DNA of 64,000 bases from Dendrobium chrysotoxum (taxonomy: Eukaryota > Streptophyta > Magnoliopsida > Asparagales > Orchidaceae). Where the stretch lies: the NCBI GenBank assembly GCA_019925795.1, contig CM034313.1:82677663-82741662 (forward strand). Reading direction: 5' to 3'. This document shows positions 1 through 12,400 of the stretch, piece after piece. The notes beneath the pieces were generated by a model, which did not search any database, had not been told where the DNA came from, and saw only the letters and a list, made by a program, of their open reading frames with translations. Both the position numbers and the translations under genes were made by a program. Position 1 is the stretch's first letter. Each line of letters opens with the position of its first letter.

Positions 1-390
1 CTCTCCTACCATATCATCTCCCTCATAGCTGAGCGCTTTGCCAGTCTTTAAAAACCTGGTCATGTTGTCTGCCTTTTTGTTGACCTCCCACTCATCCTTT
101 GATGAGACCCGAGGAGGTGCTTTTGCGAGGATTGGATTGGTAAAAAATTGTTTGAAAAATTTAAGATGCATCTAAAACTTTTTTTAAGTTTTTTAAAAAT
201 AGTTTAGTTTATTTTTAAAATAAAAAGGGTAAAAAAATGTTTTTTTAAATATTTTTATCATTTTTTTTGTTTCCTAAATGTAAAAATAAAATATAGAAAC
301 ATAAAATAATGTGAAATATATCCTAAATTTGTATTCACGTTTGACTCATTTCTTTATCAAGTCGAACATGAGTTGTTCACAAAGTTGTAC

Positions 391-454
<64 letters not shown>

Positions 455-2076
455 GTATTAGCTGGATAATTATGGGAGTACAACAAGTGCAATTACAAAG
501 AATTGCTAGAGAAAAAGAGAGAATACAACCATTTGGATAAAGTTATAAGTATTTGTTTGGATCATCTAGCTTGAAGCTTGCTGAATAAATGTTAGTGGTG
601 CTGTATGTTTTTTGATCCTTGCCCCCTCAGATATAAAGAATATGAAATCTCTTATTCATGTGAGGGTGGACACGCTGAATATTTATTGTTGAGTTTATAA
701 GTAGGATAAAGTTGAGGTATTTCAAGAAATTGAGTAATATGCTCTGTGATTATATCAGTAGATGTCGTGGCCAACACCCAAGGGCTGGTAGAGCTAAGAA
801 CATCAGGCTCCATCTCCATAAGAGAACCTGAATATGATTCAAGTTTTGGGAACATGCCTGAACTGAAGATGAAGGAATTTCTAGCAAAGGGGTAGGATGG
901 TCATTATGAGTATCAATGGGGAGGTCCTGTGCTTGAAATTTAGGATTTTTCAACTCAGGATGAGCTTTGAAACATTTAGAGAATCCTTGCACATAATATG
1001 TGACACTTATGGGTTTAGGGTTCCTAATGCAACTTTAATGTTGCAATGGATGTTAGTCACACGAAGAATTAAGAAGTCACTTATTAATGACTACTGAATA
1101 CTTAAATGTTTTCTTTCCTTTGGTTTAAATTTGAGAATAGGAGATATTGAACCGAGTGATAATTCAACGCAGTTAAATCCAAAGAAATTAGAGAGAAATT
1201 CCAACCATGAAAAGTTAGCGATCAATTAAGGATTTTTTGCCAAGCTGATATCTTAATTGTAACCAATTTGGTCAAAATCAGGAATCTTATACTTCCAATA
1301 ACTAATTATTTTAGATAATAGATAAAGGAAAGTTATCACTAAAGTGAATAAAAGATGACGTCTTCCACCAATACAAGAAGATAACTTCCCTTGATGTTCT
1401 AATTACACTTGCATTGCACTCGAACAAATCCTAGCCCAATTTGAAAATTTAAAATTTGGAATTTTATTGGATAAAAGCTCATTGTACATGTCCCAAGTTT
1501 TTCTGTTTATGGACAACAATTAATGGAATCCCATAACAAATCCTGTAACTATGAATATCTACGCATTAACTACATGGGACGCTAACTTTCATAACGATAT
1601 ACGTTTTTCAAATCCCTCAAATCAAGCTTCTGTAGCAGTAAAAAAAGATGTAGATAGGATTTAAAAAACATTCTTGGCCATTTATATAAGATCTGATCTT
1701 TTAATATCAAGCAATCGAATTCAAGGAGGAGTGGTCCTTTTGACAACAACAACTAATTGGCAGTATTAGAGAGCTAATTTAAAGGAGTAGTGCCTTAACC
1801 ACAAATAACCATACTAAATAGTTAACAAGCCCAATGAACGCAATGATTGAAGCTGGCCAATGCAGGTATTGAATTGAACCAGAGAATCATAATAGTAGAG
1901 AACATCTCTCGTTCTCATGGACCACGTGATCAAAAGCATGTTTATCAAATAATAAAAAAATGTATCATCATCCTCAATTATTCACTACGCTTCAAGGTGG
2001 GGGCCATAAATGAAAGCATTCCCTGGATCTCTTCACCTGTTTAATAGATAGCTTCATAGCCCTATCTTTGGCATTG
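1..2076. other. Intron sequence upstream of the first readable exon; mostly anonymous
   Basis: AT-rich DNA with a long (TA)n tract at 394-452 and no exon of the antiporter on the + strand. Two overlapping minus-strand open frames (652-855, 750-992) look like one short decayed coding segment with a frameshift, perhaps a retroelement relic, but I recognise no domain. Nothing else supportable is seen from 1000 to 2076. Confidence 0.4.
394..452. repeat. (TA)n microsatellite
   Basis: Uninterrupted alternating AT of 59 bp. Confidence 0.98.
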
Positions 2077-2995
2077 TTTATAACGCCCTAGAATCTAATA
2101 GAAGATTTTAACCTACGCTACCCACAGGCTTCTCAACCCCCAATGATACTCTTACCTAGCCATCTAATCATCCGATAAATTAAACACAATATTAGAAGAT
2201 ACAAGGCTTCTCTTCAGATTTTCATTTCCCCCCGAATTCCAAAATAATAGCCCAAAATACATTAATCTCAGCAAAATGCCTAAATATAATTTTGAACTAA
2301 CAAAATAATATGTACCTTACAGACTCAAAACTCCTGCTCCCTATCAAAAACAACCTACTCTTCAAGGTCCTTCCCTTTTCCTGAAATATTTTAAAGAATA
2401 ATATGAGTACAAAACTCAATATGCCAACCTTTCTCCATAACATAATTCAATTCATAACTTATAATTAAAATAAGCAAGACAACATAGACTTTACATTTTT
2501 ATTCTAATTAATGACATAAAAGGATTTATACTTTATAGAGTGTGGCAGCAGGATGAGTTAAACTCACTAATTAGAGTGACAAATGATTTTTAGGTTCTGG
2601 CTTCCAAACATTCTCCCATTCTTTCTCTCTCATCTTTTTCCTCTGCTCCTCTTCTCTGGCAAGGATGGCTGGGGGTGATGGGTTTAGCAAATGGAGTAAG
2701 ATATTATTATTTTAAAAACACTCATTTTGACCCGGAGATGTGGTGTCAAACCTTCGAGGCTATAGCGCTGCCCCGAATCTTCCAGATTCCCGCAGAATCT
2801 CAGAATCAAAGATCTTGGCTCTGCGGCGGCGTCACCCAGCGCCAGAACGCCTTCCTAAAAGTAGCTCTCAAACAGATAGCTGAATGCCGCAGCGCCAGTG
2901 TCCCCAGTGCCGTGACGCTCTTCTATTCATTTTGGCAAATTGAGTTCCTCTATCCCAAGTCAAAATTTTGGACTTATCTAGGGTCAATCTAGACC
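2077..2995 (-). repeat. Family B LTR-like repeat, copy 1 (minus)
   Basis: Starts near taacgcccta at 2081. Shares a diverged block around cctgaaat-ttaaa-atgag (about 2375-2425) with 21315-21350, then a pyrimidine-rich stretch (2600-2660) and a locally GC-rich end (2730-2930), the same order as the other copies of the family. No coding domain. Boundaries are approximate. Confidence 0.45.
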
Positions 2996-3338
2996 ATATG
3001 ACTTAAAATAAAGAATCAAACTCAGAGTAAGTCAATTACTTGAATTCGAGTTACATTGTCTATCTTGAAAAGTGTTTTTGTTTTTAATATTTTAATTTGA
3101 CAATTCCTTGTAATTTACCTTCTCTGTACTCTTTTTATTATCTTGATATAATATTATGCTTGATTAAAAAAGTTGTCTATATCTCATTGTTATTGACATC
3201 TTTATCATATTGAAATCTTTGTAATCTAATGGTGCAATTGATCTTTAGGCATGAAATATCTATTTTGACATGATGATTTTGTCATAGTAAATCTCAGATT
3301 TTCTTGAAATGCATGCATGATTCATTATCACCTTGCAG

Positions 3339-3440
3339 GACTGCGATTGTTGTGTATCAGTTGTTCTACAAGATGGTGCTTGGGAAGAGCTTCAATTTTG
3401 GAGAAATTATTCAGTTCCTATCGCGTGTTTCACTTGGAGC
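3339..3440 (+). CDS. SOS1: Antiporter exon a: transmembrane segment after the missing MNDG motif
   Basis: Acceptor ttgcag at 3333-3338 and donor gtgtgt at 3441. One base completes a Gly codon, then TAIVVYQLFYKMVLG follows, and the exon ends two bases into the Ala codon of SLGA. Antiporters of this family have GESLMNDG immediately before TAIVV, so the preceding exon must end within that Gly codon. No such exon is found in 1-3338. Confidence 0.9.
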
Positions 3441-6400
3441 GTGTGTATTCTTTTCTTACCTATTATTTATTGTTCTGTCATAGATGATGCTTATCATCAA
3501 AGCCTCTTAATGTTCAGTGTAGCTCTTGGACTAGCTTTCGGAATAGCGTCTATACTTTGGCTTGGGTTCATCTTCAATGATGCAGTCATTGAGATTGCTT
3601 TAACTCTGGCAATCAGCTACATCACGTTTTACACTGTAAGTTTTTTGTGGAAAAATTGGCTTTATTTTCTTGTATTCCTGTTCATGATGTGTTGGAGTCT
3701 TTCTTAGTAATGATCTCCTTCAACTATCTTCTTGTAATCAAGATTCCTATCTGAGATTTTTGTTAATTAAATGTTCGTGTGGTCTTATTTATGCATTCCT
3801 TGCGGCATTTTTACTATTTTTGCTCCATATCTAATTTGTTGGATTAGTACTAATATCAAGAAGCATTTGCATGGTTGGCCAAGGCATAAATGTTTGTTGA
3901 GTGATGATCAGTTATGATAATTCAATGGGAAACTACAAACATGGCACTTGGAAAAAGAAGAATTGTTCGAATAAGATTGGGGTGCTGTGATAGTAAAGAT
4001 TTTTGCTCTGGAACAAATTTTGATGCAAGCAAACTAGAGAGAAAGCCAGATAAAGAGAATAATAGGCAACACTTACTTAAGATAACTTCAAATAGTAGCA
4101 ATCATCCACACTTCCAAAAGACAAAAGAGATTTGAAACCAAACGAAACAAAAAGAAAAATAAAAAGTCGCTATCCTCAGAACAACCGTAGGAACGGTTTC
4201 CTCACATGTATCGAAAAGTAGGTAAAGTAAAGTATGCGCTTAGGGCTAGCAAACCAAATGGTCCACCACAACAAGAAGGTCCAACCGTCCAACCAACTCC
4301 TCCAGCAAATGCTTCCAAATCAGCCAACCGATAACACCAATCGCTCAAGAAGAAAGGTACAGGTGGAATGTAACTTGTGGAGAGAAGAAGAGGTAAGAAG
4401 CCCGAGAAGAATATAGCTCGCAAGCTATAGAAAAGAGGAGAAGAAAGTGGACAAAGCTCTCAAGCTTTTCCAAGAGAAGAAACCCTCAGGTTTAGGTGGC
4501 TATGCCAAGCAATTTTCAACAACCTTTTCCTTCCAAAAACATGATATATTTATAGGCAAACCATAAGGAAACCAAACAGCCATAGCACCTCCATCTAAAC
4601 CAATTAGATTTAGGGAAATGAAAGACCAAAGGTCACCAAACAGCAGCCATAAAGGGTACAGGAAACAACAAAAAAAAGACCACAGCAATCCAGCCAAAAA
4701 GGCCACGGAAACAGCCCAGAAGTCCACGGAACCAGCCCGGTGGGAAGGAGCCGAAGAGGCAAACCAGCAACCAAGGCAGCAGGCACAAGAAGCCCAATAG
4801 GCCTTATGGGGAAACAGCAAAAACCACCAAAACCGAAGGGTTAAGAGGAGAAACCGAGGAGGCAGCAGGGGAAAAACGAGAAGGCAGCAAAGGGAAAAGA
4901 AAAGCCACACTCCACCATACCTTTTAGAATTAATGAGCTTCACCAATACTTCATACCGTTTAGAATTAATGAGCTAAACTTCAGCTCACAAAAATAGAAC
5001 TCCAATATCAGCTCCCAACAGAAAATCAGCAGCCACCAAAGGACCCAAGCTAGCAAACCAAGGTCTACCAAGCCCAAAGCACAACCTACCATGCTCATAG
5101 GATGCCTTCCATCATTGGATAGCTAACAAAAAATGAAAAATAACTAAAAACAAAATAAAAACCATTGTTCAAATAACATTACAAAAATAAAGAATGCGTC
5201 AATTCCCCCCTGGTGGGAAAGTCTCATCTCCGGATGAGAAAGCTTCAGTAACTTTTTGAAAAAGTTCAGGATGTCTTTGTTTTAGTTCTTTTTCATTCAT
5301 CCAAGTGCAGTCGGTCAGAGGATGGTTCTTCCACTTTGCCAAGAATCTCTTATGTTCTCCTTGCTTTGTTTTAGAAACTCTAACATCAATAATATCTTCA
5401 ATTTGATCTTCAGCTTTTGCCATAGGAGAAGAATATGACAAAGTTTCAATTTCCACTGAATCATCAGAATCTCCTTCATATAAAGAAAGGTCAGAAACAT
5501 TAAATATAGGAGAAGTGCCAACAGAAATAGGAAGATCCAACAAATAGGCATTTGTGCCTAATTTTCGAAGTATGTGAAACGGTCCGAATTTTTTCTTGCT
5601 TAACTTTCTAAAGGTACCAACAGGAAATCGTTGGGGACGAAAGTAAGCCATCACTAAGTCACCCACATTGAAAGTAACCTCTCTTCGATGTTTATCAGCA
5701 ACAGATTTGTATTTAGCATTAGCCTTTTGGAGTTTTTCAAGGACTTGCTGTTGGACAGTCTTTATGTGATAAAAAATTTCAAAAGCTTCAGCACTGGTTT
5801 TGTTTGGTAAAGGCAAGCAGTTTCTATCTAAAATATGAGGAATAGGTTGGCCATAAAGAATCTCAAAAGGAGTTTTACCAGTTGTACGATTAACAGAATT
5901 ATTGTAAGCAAACTCAGCTTGGGGCAAGACTAAATCCCATTGGGATGGTTTTTCCCCAGCAAGACACCTTAATAAATTTCCCAAGCTTCGATTGACAACC
6001 TCAGTTTGTCCGTCAGTCTGAGGATGATATGCACTACTGAATTGAAGAGTAGTTCCAAGTTTTGCCCAAAGAGTTCTCCAAAAATGACTTAAAAATCTAG
6101 TATCTCGATCAGAAGTAAAAGTACGAGGAACACCGTGAAGACGAACAATCTCTTTAAAAAACAAATCAGCAATGTAAGAAGCATCAGAACTTTTTTTGCA
6201 AGGGATAAAATGTGCCATTTTGCTAAAACGATCCACCACCACGAAAACAGAATCAAATTTTCGAATAGTAACAGGCAAACCCAAAATGAAATCCATAGAA
6301 ATATCTTCCCAAGGTTTGTTAGGAATAGGCAAAGGAGTATACAAACCAGCATTTTGTGAAGTTCCCTTAAAAGCCTGACATACCTTACATTGTTTCACTA

Positions 6401-9400
6401 GCTTAGCAATTTTCTTTCTCATGTGAGGCCAAAAATATTTTTCTTCCACTAAAGCAATAGTTTTTCCCTGTCCAAAATGACCACCCAAACCCCCACTATG
6501 AAGTTCTTTCACAAGTTGCTCTCTTAAAGAGTTTTTAGATATGCAAAGTCGAGAACCTTTAAACAAAAATCCTTTATGAATAACAAACTGCGCAGAAGGA
6601 TCAGATCCAGAAGTAAGACAAGAATCCCAAATACTCTTAAAATCAGAATCAGTAGCATAAGTATCTTTCAGAAAATCAAACGAAGTAATAGTTGGGTAAA
6701 CAGTTACCAACAAATGAGATCTTCGATTTAAAGCATCAGCCACCTTATTCAAAACACCAGTTTTATGTTTGATATGAAAGTATACTCTTGTAAAAAAGAA
6801 ATCCACTTGGCATGTCTCTTATTCAAATTTTTTTGAGAACCCAGAAAACGAAGTGCTTCATGATCAGTGTTAAGAATAAATTCTCTTTGGACCAAATAAC
6901 ATTGCCAAAATTTCAAAGCCTGAACAATGACATAGAATTCCTAATCATAAACAGAATATTTAGCACGAGCGTCATTCAGTTTTTCACTAAAATAGGCAAT
7001 AGGTTTCCCTTCCTGACTCAAAACAGCACCAATACCAACATTAGAAGCATCGCAATCAACTTCAAAAATTTTCTCAAAATTTGGTAAACTCAAAATGGGT
7101 GCTTGACTCATTTTAGCTTTTATGATTTCAAAAGTTTTTTCAGCTTGAGGAGTCCACCGAAAAATCCCTTTTTTTAAACAATCAGTAATAGGAGCAATCA
7201 CAGAGCTGAAGTTTTTAATGAAACTTCTATAGAAAGAAGCTAACCCATGAAATCCTCTCACTTCAGTTATATTTTTTGGAGTAGGCCAAATTTGAATTGC
7301 CTCAATTTTGATTGGATCCACTTTAATTCCCTCAGCAGAAATAATAAAGCCCAAAAATGTCAAACTAGAAGTCATGAAAGAACACTTTTTTAAATTAACG
7401 AAAAGCCTTTGTTCTCGCAAAGTTTGTAAAACTTGTTTCACATGATTCAAATGATCAGAAATATGAATACTATAAATCAAAATGTCGTCAAAGTACACCA
7501 CCACAAATTTTCCAATAAAAGATCGTAAAATATGATTCATAGTTCGCATAAAAGTACTCGGCGCATTTGAAAGACCAAAAGGCATCACAAGCCATTCATA
7601 TAAACCCTCTTTTGTTTTGAAATCAGTTTTCCATTTATCTCCCGGTCTTATTCTTATTTGGTGATACCCACTTCTCAAGTCAATTTTAGAAAAGATTTTA
7701 GCACCACTGAGCATATCAAGCATGTCATCCAGTCTAGGAATCGAAAATCTATACTTAATAGTGATTTTATTTATTGCACGGCTATCCACACACATACGCC
7801 ACGTTCTATCTTTTTTTGGCGTTAACAAAGCAGGCACAGCACAAGGACTTAAACTTTCTTGAATCAAACCCTTCTTAAGTAAATCAGTCACTTGTTTAAA
7901 AAGCTCGTCATGTTCAGAAGGACTCATTCTATAATGAGAAAGATTAGGTAAAATAGCTCCAGGAATCAAATCAATATGATGTTGTATATTTCTCATAGGA
8001 GGCAAACCAATAGGTAACTCATCAGGAGTTATGTCAGAAAAATCATCGAGTAAAGCCTTCATTTCTTTAAGAATTTGAAAAGTAGAATCATTTTCCTTTC
8101 CCACAACTAAGTAAGCAACTTCAGAACATTTCAAATCATTAGCATTCAAAAGCAGCTCAGGAGTATCAATTTTGGCAACCAGTTTACTTTTTGAAGGTGA
8201 ATCAGGCACAAGTTTTTGAGGGTAGAGGGTGTACTCTTTGTTATTTTGAACCAAAGTGTATGTATTTGTTTCCCCATTGTGAATAGTTTTGTGGTCGTAT
8301 TGCCAAGGTCGTCCCAACAAAATGTGACAAACTTCAAGTGGTACTACATCACAAATAACTTGATCTTTAAAAGATCCACCAATTGATAGATTCACAACAC
8401 ATTGCTTAGTGATAGGAACCTCACCCCCCTCTTTAAACCAAGAAATTTTGTAAGTTTTGGCAAGAGGTTTTGACTTTATTTTCAGTTTATCAACCAATTT
8501 TTGTGAAACAAAATTCCCAGAACTTCCACTGTCAATCATGAGTGTACAGATTTTTCCCTCCACCGTACAAGTTTTAAAAATATTTCTCCTTAACCATCTA
8601 TCCCCTTTGTCAATTTTTGTTGTTAAAACTTGCCTTATGACCAAAAGTTCCTCTCCCTCATCTCCTTCAACATCTATTTTCTCTACTTCCTCTTCATTTT
8701 CAGAACCAGAATTATTTTCTTCTTCCTCTTCCAAGTTTTCATCATTTTCAATGAAATTGCTCCTAGGTGGATTATTCTTTCTACAAGTGGCAGAAAGATG
8801 ACCATAGAGCCCACATTTATAACAAGGTCCAATTAACTTAGGTTGTTCAGTTGGTTTAGCTCCCATGATTCCCTTTCCTTTGTCAGCATTATGAGTTTCA
8901 AAAGTTTTAATTTTAACACCAGATGTGTTTCCAGAAGTTTGAGTTTTTACCCCTCCAGTTGTTCTCCTTTTATATGTTTCCACAACTTTGTTATGACCCC
9001 TTTCTCTTTGATGTTGCTTTTCCACCTTTATTGCCATTCAATATGCCTCGTCAGTTTTAATAATGTGATGCAAGTTAAGTTGATCCTGAATAGACCATTT
9101 TAAACCATTAATGTATCTTGACACAGTCTTTTCTTCAGATTCATTCAAATCGTTTCTAGATTGAAGTTTATAAAATGTTTCAGTGTATTCCTCAACAGAT
9201 TGGTTACCTTGTCTCAAATTATTAAATTCCTGAAATATAGTTCTAGCATGATCAGTTGGCAAAAATTTCCCTTTCATTTTTTCTTTCATTCTTTCCCAAA
9301 CTTGGATTTTTTCTTTACCTCTCCTAAGTCTATTATTTTGACAATTTTTCCACCATGTTAAAGCATGACCAGAAAGTTTTAAACTTGCAAAACGAACTTT

Positions 9401-12400
9401 TCGATTGTCAGGTATTTCTTTCCATTCAAAAAACTGATCCATTTTTTCTACCCATTCTAAAAAGTGATCCGGTTGTAACTTTCCCTCAAAATTAGGAACA
9501 TCAATTTTGATCCCATGATCCCAATTTCTTTGTTGCCTATTATTGTTTCTAGGCCCCTCTTCTTCACTTTCAGAAGTTTGGACATTAGCATTGTTAACAT
9601 TTAGATTTTCCACTGCCTCAGCCAAAGTGTTTACTTATTGTTGCAAGTTATTTAACTGTTGCAAAAGATTTTGCCAATCCCCCGGATTATTAGTCATAGA
9701 AATATGACAAAGAAAGACTCACCAAAATCGGATAAGAAGCCACTTACCACGGATAAAAACCAACGAAAAAGAAACGACAAACCGAGGATAAGAACTTGCT
9801 CTGATACCAAAACTGATGCAAGCAAACTAGAGAGAAAGCCAGATAAAGAGAACAATATGCAACACTTACTTAAGATAACTTCAAATAGTAGCAATCATCC
9901 ACACTTCCAAAAGACAAAGGAGATTTGAAACCAAACGAAACAAAAAGAAAAATAAAAAGTCGCTATCCTCAGAACAACCGTATGAACGGTTTCCTCGCAT
10001 GTATCGAAAAGTAGGTAAAGTAAAGTATGCGCTTAGGTCTAGCAAACCATGTGGTCCACCACAGCAAGAAGGTCCAACCGTCCAACCAACTCCTCCAGCA
10101 AATACTTCCAAATCAGCCAACCGATAACACCAATCGCTCAAGAAGAAAGGTACAGGTGGAATGTAACTTGTGGAGAGAAGAAGAGGTAAGAAGCCCGAGA
10201 AGAATATAGCTCGCAAGCTATAGAAAAGAGGAGAAGAAAGTGGACAAAGCTCTCAAGCTTTTTCAAGAGAAGAAACCCTCAGGTTTAGGTGGCTATGCCA
10301 AGCAATTTTCAACAACCTTTTCCTTCCAAAAACATGATATATTTATAGGCAAACCATAAGGAAACCAAACAGCCATAGCACCTCCATCTAAACCAATTAG
10401 ATTTAGGGAAATGAAAGACCAAAGGTCACCAAACAGCAGCCATAAAGGGTACAGGAAACAACAAAAAAAAGACCACAGCAATCCAGCCAAAAAGGCCACG
10501 GAAACAGCCCAGAAGTCCACGGAACCAGCCCGGTGGGAAGGAGCCGAAGAGGCAAACCAGCAACCAAGGCAGCAAGCACAAGAAGCCCAACAAGCCTTAT
10601 GGGGAAACAACAAAAACCACCAAAACCGAAGGGTTAAGAGGAGAAACCGAGGAGGCAGCAGGGGAAAAACGAGAAGGCAGCAAAGGGAAAAGAAAAGCCA
10701 CACTCCACCATACCTTTTAGAATTAATGAGCTTCACCAATACTTCATACCGTTTAGAATTAATGAGCTAAACTTCAGCTCACAAAAATAGAACTCCAATA
10801 TCAGCTCCCAACCGAAAATCAGCAGCCACCAAAAGACCCAAGCTAGCAAACCAAGGTCTACCAAGCCCAAAGCACAACCTACCATGCTCATAGGATGCCT
10901 TCCATCATTGGATAGCTAACAAAAAATGAAAAATAACTAAAAACAAAATAAAAATCATTGTTCAAATAACATTACAAAAATAAAGAATGCATCAAATTTG
11001 GAAAGTCTTTTGCTAAAAAAAAACTCGGGCATCAATTAGGATGCCAACATTCAGGTCACTTTTTTTTAGACAGGATTACTATAAGGGAACTCTTTCATGA
11101 GGCAGTAGTTATTACAGGGCTATGGAGGGAACTTTTGAAATAAAGCAATGAAATGTTACTAGCTTCCCATGAAACGCGTTTCTAAGGAGGAGATCTAATC
11201 GTATAAAGGTTATTCCTTTCCCAAATTCTTGCATGAAATGCCAGTCCTGAAATTAGTTGTTTCTACTTTGTAGACCTAAAGTGATGCCTACAACCAGTGG
11301 CAGATGGAGGACTTTTTCTTAACGGGCCATATAATATAACTTTATTGTTCTAATAATATTTAATCATATGCTCATACGCTTTAGCCCTTTCATCTGGTCT
11401 TGGGATTTAACATAAAACGATCAAATATATATTGACTAAAAAATTACAATTGCCCAATTATATCTTCATTTTTGAAAGCATAGACTGATTTTCTTTTTGC
11501 CGAGGCCATTCAATATTTTCTTTTCAATATAAGCGGCTGAAGTTTTGTTCATCAATTGATCTCTAGTTCTTTCTTGTAATCGATTCAACATTCATAGCAG
11601 AAAATGCTCTTTCTATACTTGTTGCAGCACTGTGTAAAATTAATGTAAGCTTCAGTGTTACCTTGAAAACTCTAGGTTATAAAAGTCACCTTATTGATGT
11701 GAACTATTTACTCAATTAGACTTTCAATGTATTTTAAGAAGGAAAACTTGACATCATATTGCATATCTATGATGTAAGTTTTCAACTAATTATTAGTATT
11801 CATTAGATCTACCATAAAAAAAAATCATTCTTATAAAATTGTGAGTTGTGCCATTTTGATTAAGTTGAGTTCAAAATGAGTTATTTGGATTCGAGCAATG
11901 CCACAAATAAAAGAAATTTAATATTTTTTCTTGAAAAGTAATCATTTAACATTTAAAGTTGCATATCATTGACTATATATAATTCTTCAACTTGATAATA
12001 ATATTAATTTGTTATGTCCTGAAGTCATCAATAGTCATCAATGAGGACATCCTCAAACTAGGCATGTATCATCCATATGAGGAATAATAATGCTATATTG
12101 GTCTAAAAAAGGATATTTTGTTAAATAATTTGTTACCCTTGTTATTTCTCATTTTTTCCAGTCTTTATTTAGATATTTGAGCCAAAGATATAACAATAAT
12201 AATAGCTTTTTCTTTTTTCTTGAATGCTTATGATAGTTCATTTGTGATTTCCAATGCATCTTTCATCAATTATAAGCAACATGCAAATTCAAAAGACTAT
12301 AATGAACAATCTATGCATGCCTCACTTCCTCTATCACAATATCAAGTGCATTAAATGCTAAGGAGAACATTAAGCCTCACTAAAGATTCATAATGTGAAC

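Larger units (their letters stand above)
4021..10994 (-). mobile_element. Complete Ty3/gypsy chromovirus LTR retrotransposon (antisense to host gene)
   Basis: 6,974 bp with two 1,181-bp LTRs (4021-5201 and 9814-10994), TG...CA ends, and a 5-bp target duplication aattt at 4016-4020 and 10995-10999. Reading on the minus strand, the order is 5' LTR, iMet-type primer site, gag, zinc knuckle, protease, RT, RNase H, integrase, chromodomain, polypurine tract, 3' LTR. I count about 19 differences between the LTRs (roughly 1.6%), so the insertion is young compared with the other elements here. The coding frame is broken by two in-frame stops and one frameshift, so the copy is non-autonomous. The chromodomain places it among chromoviruses; I leave the finer lineage open. 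Confidence 0.96.

Noticed and set aside
1..3338. Search for the antiporter exon that should end in ...GESLMNDG
   Set aside because: No plus-strand stretch encodes this motif next to a GT donor, so the upstream exon lies outside the window.
4500..4946. 148-codon minus-strand frame, repeated at 10293-10739
   Set aside because: It is inside the chromovirus LTR and present in both LTRs; Phe/Leu/Trp-rich with no domain. A shadow of LTR composition.
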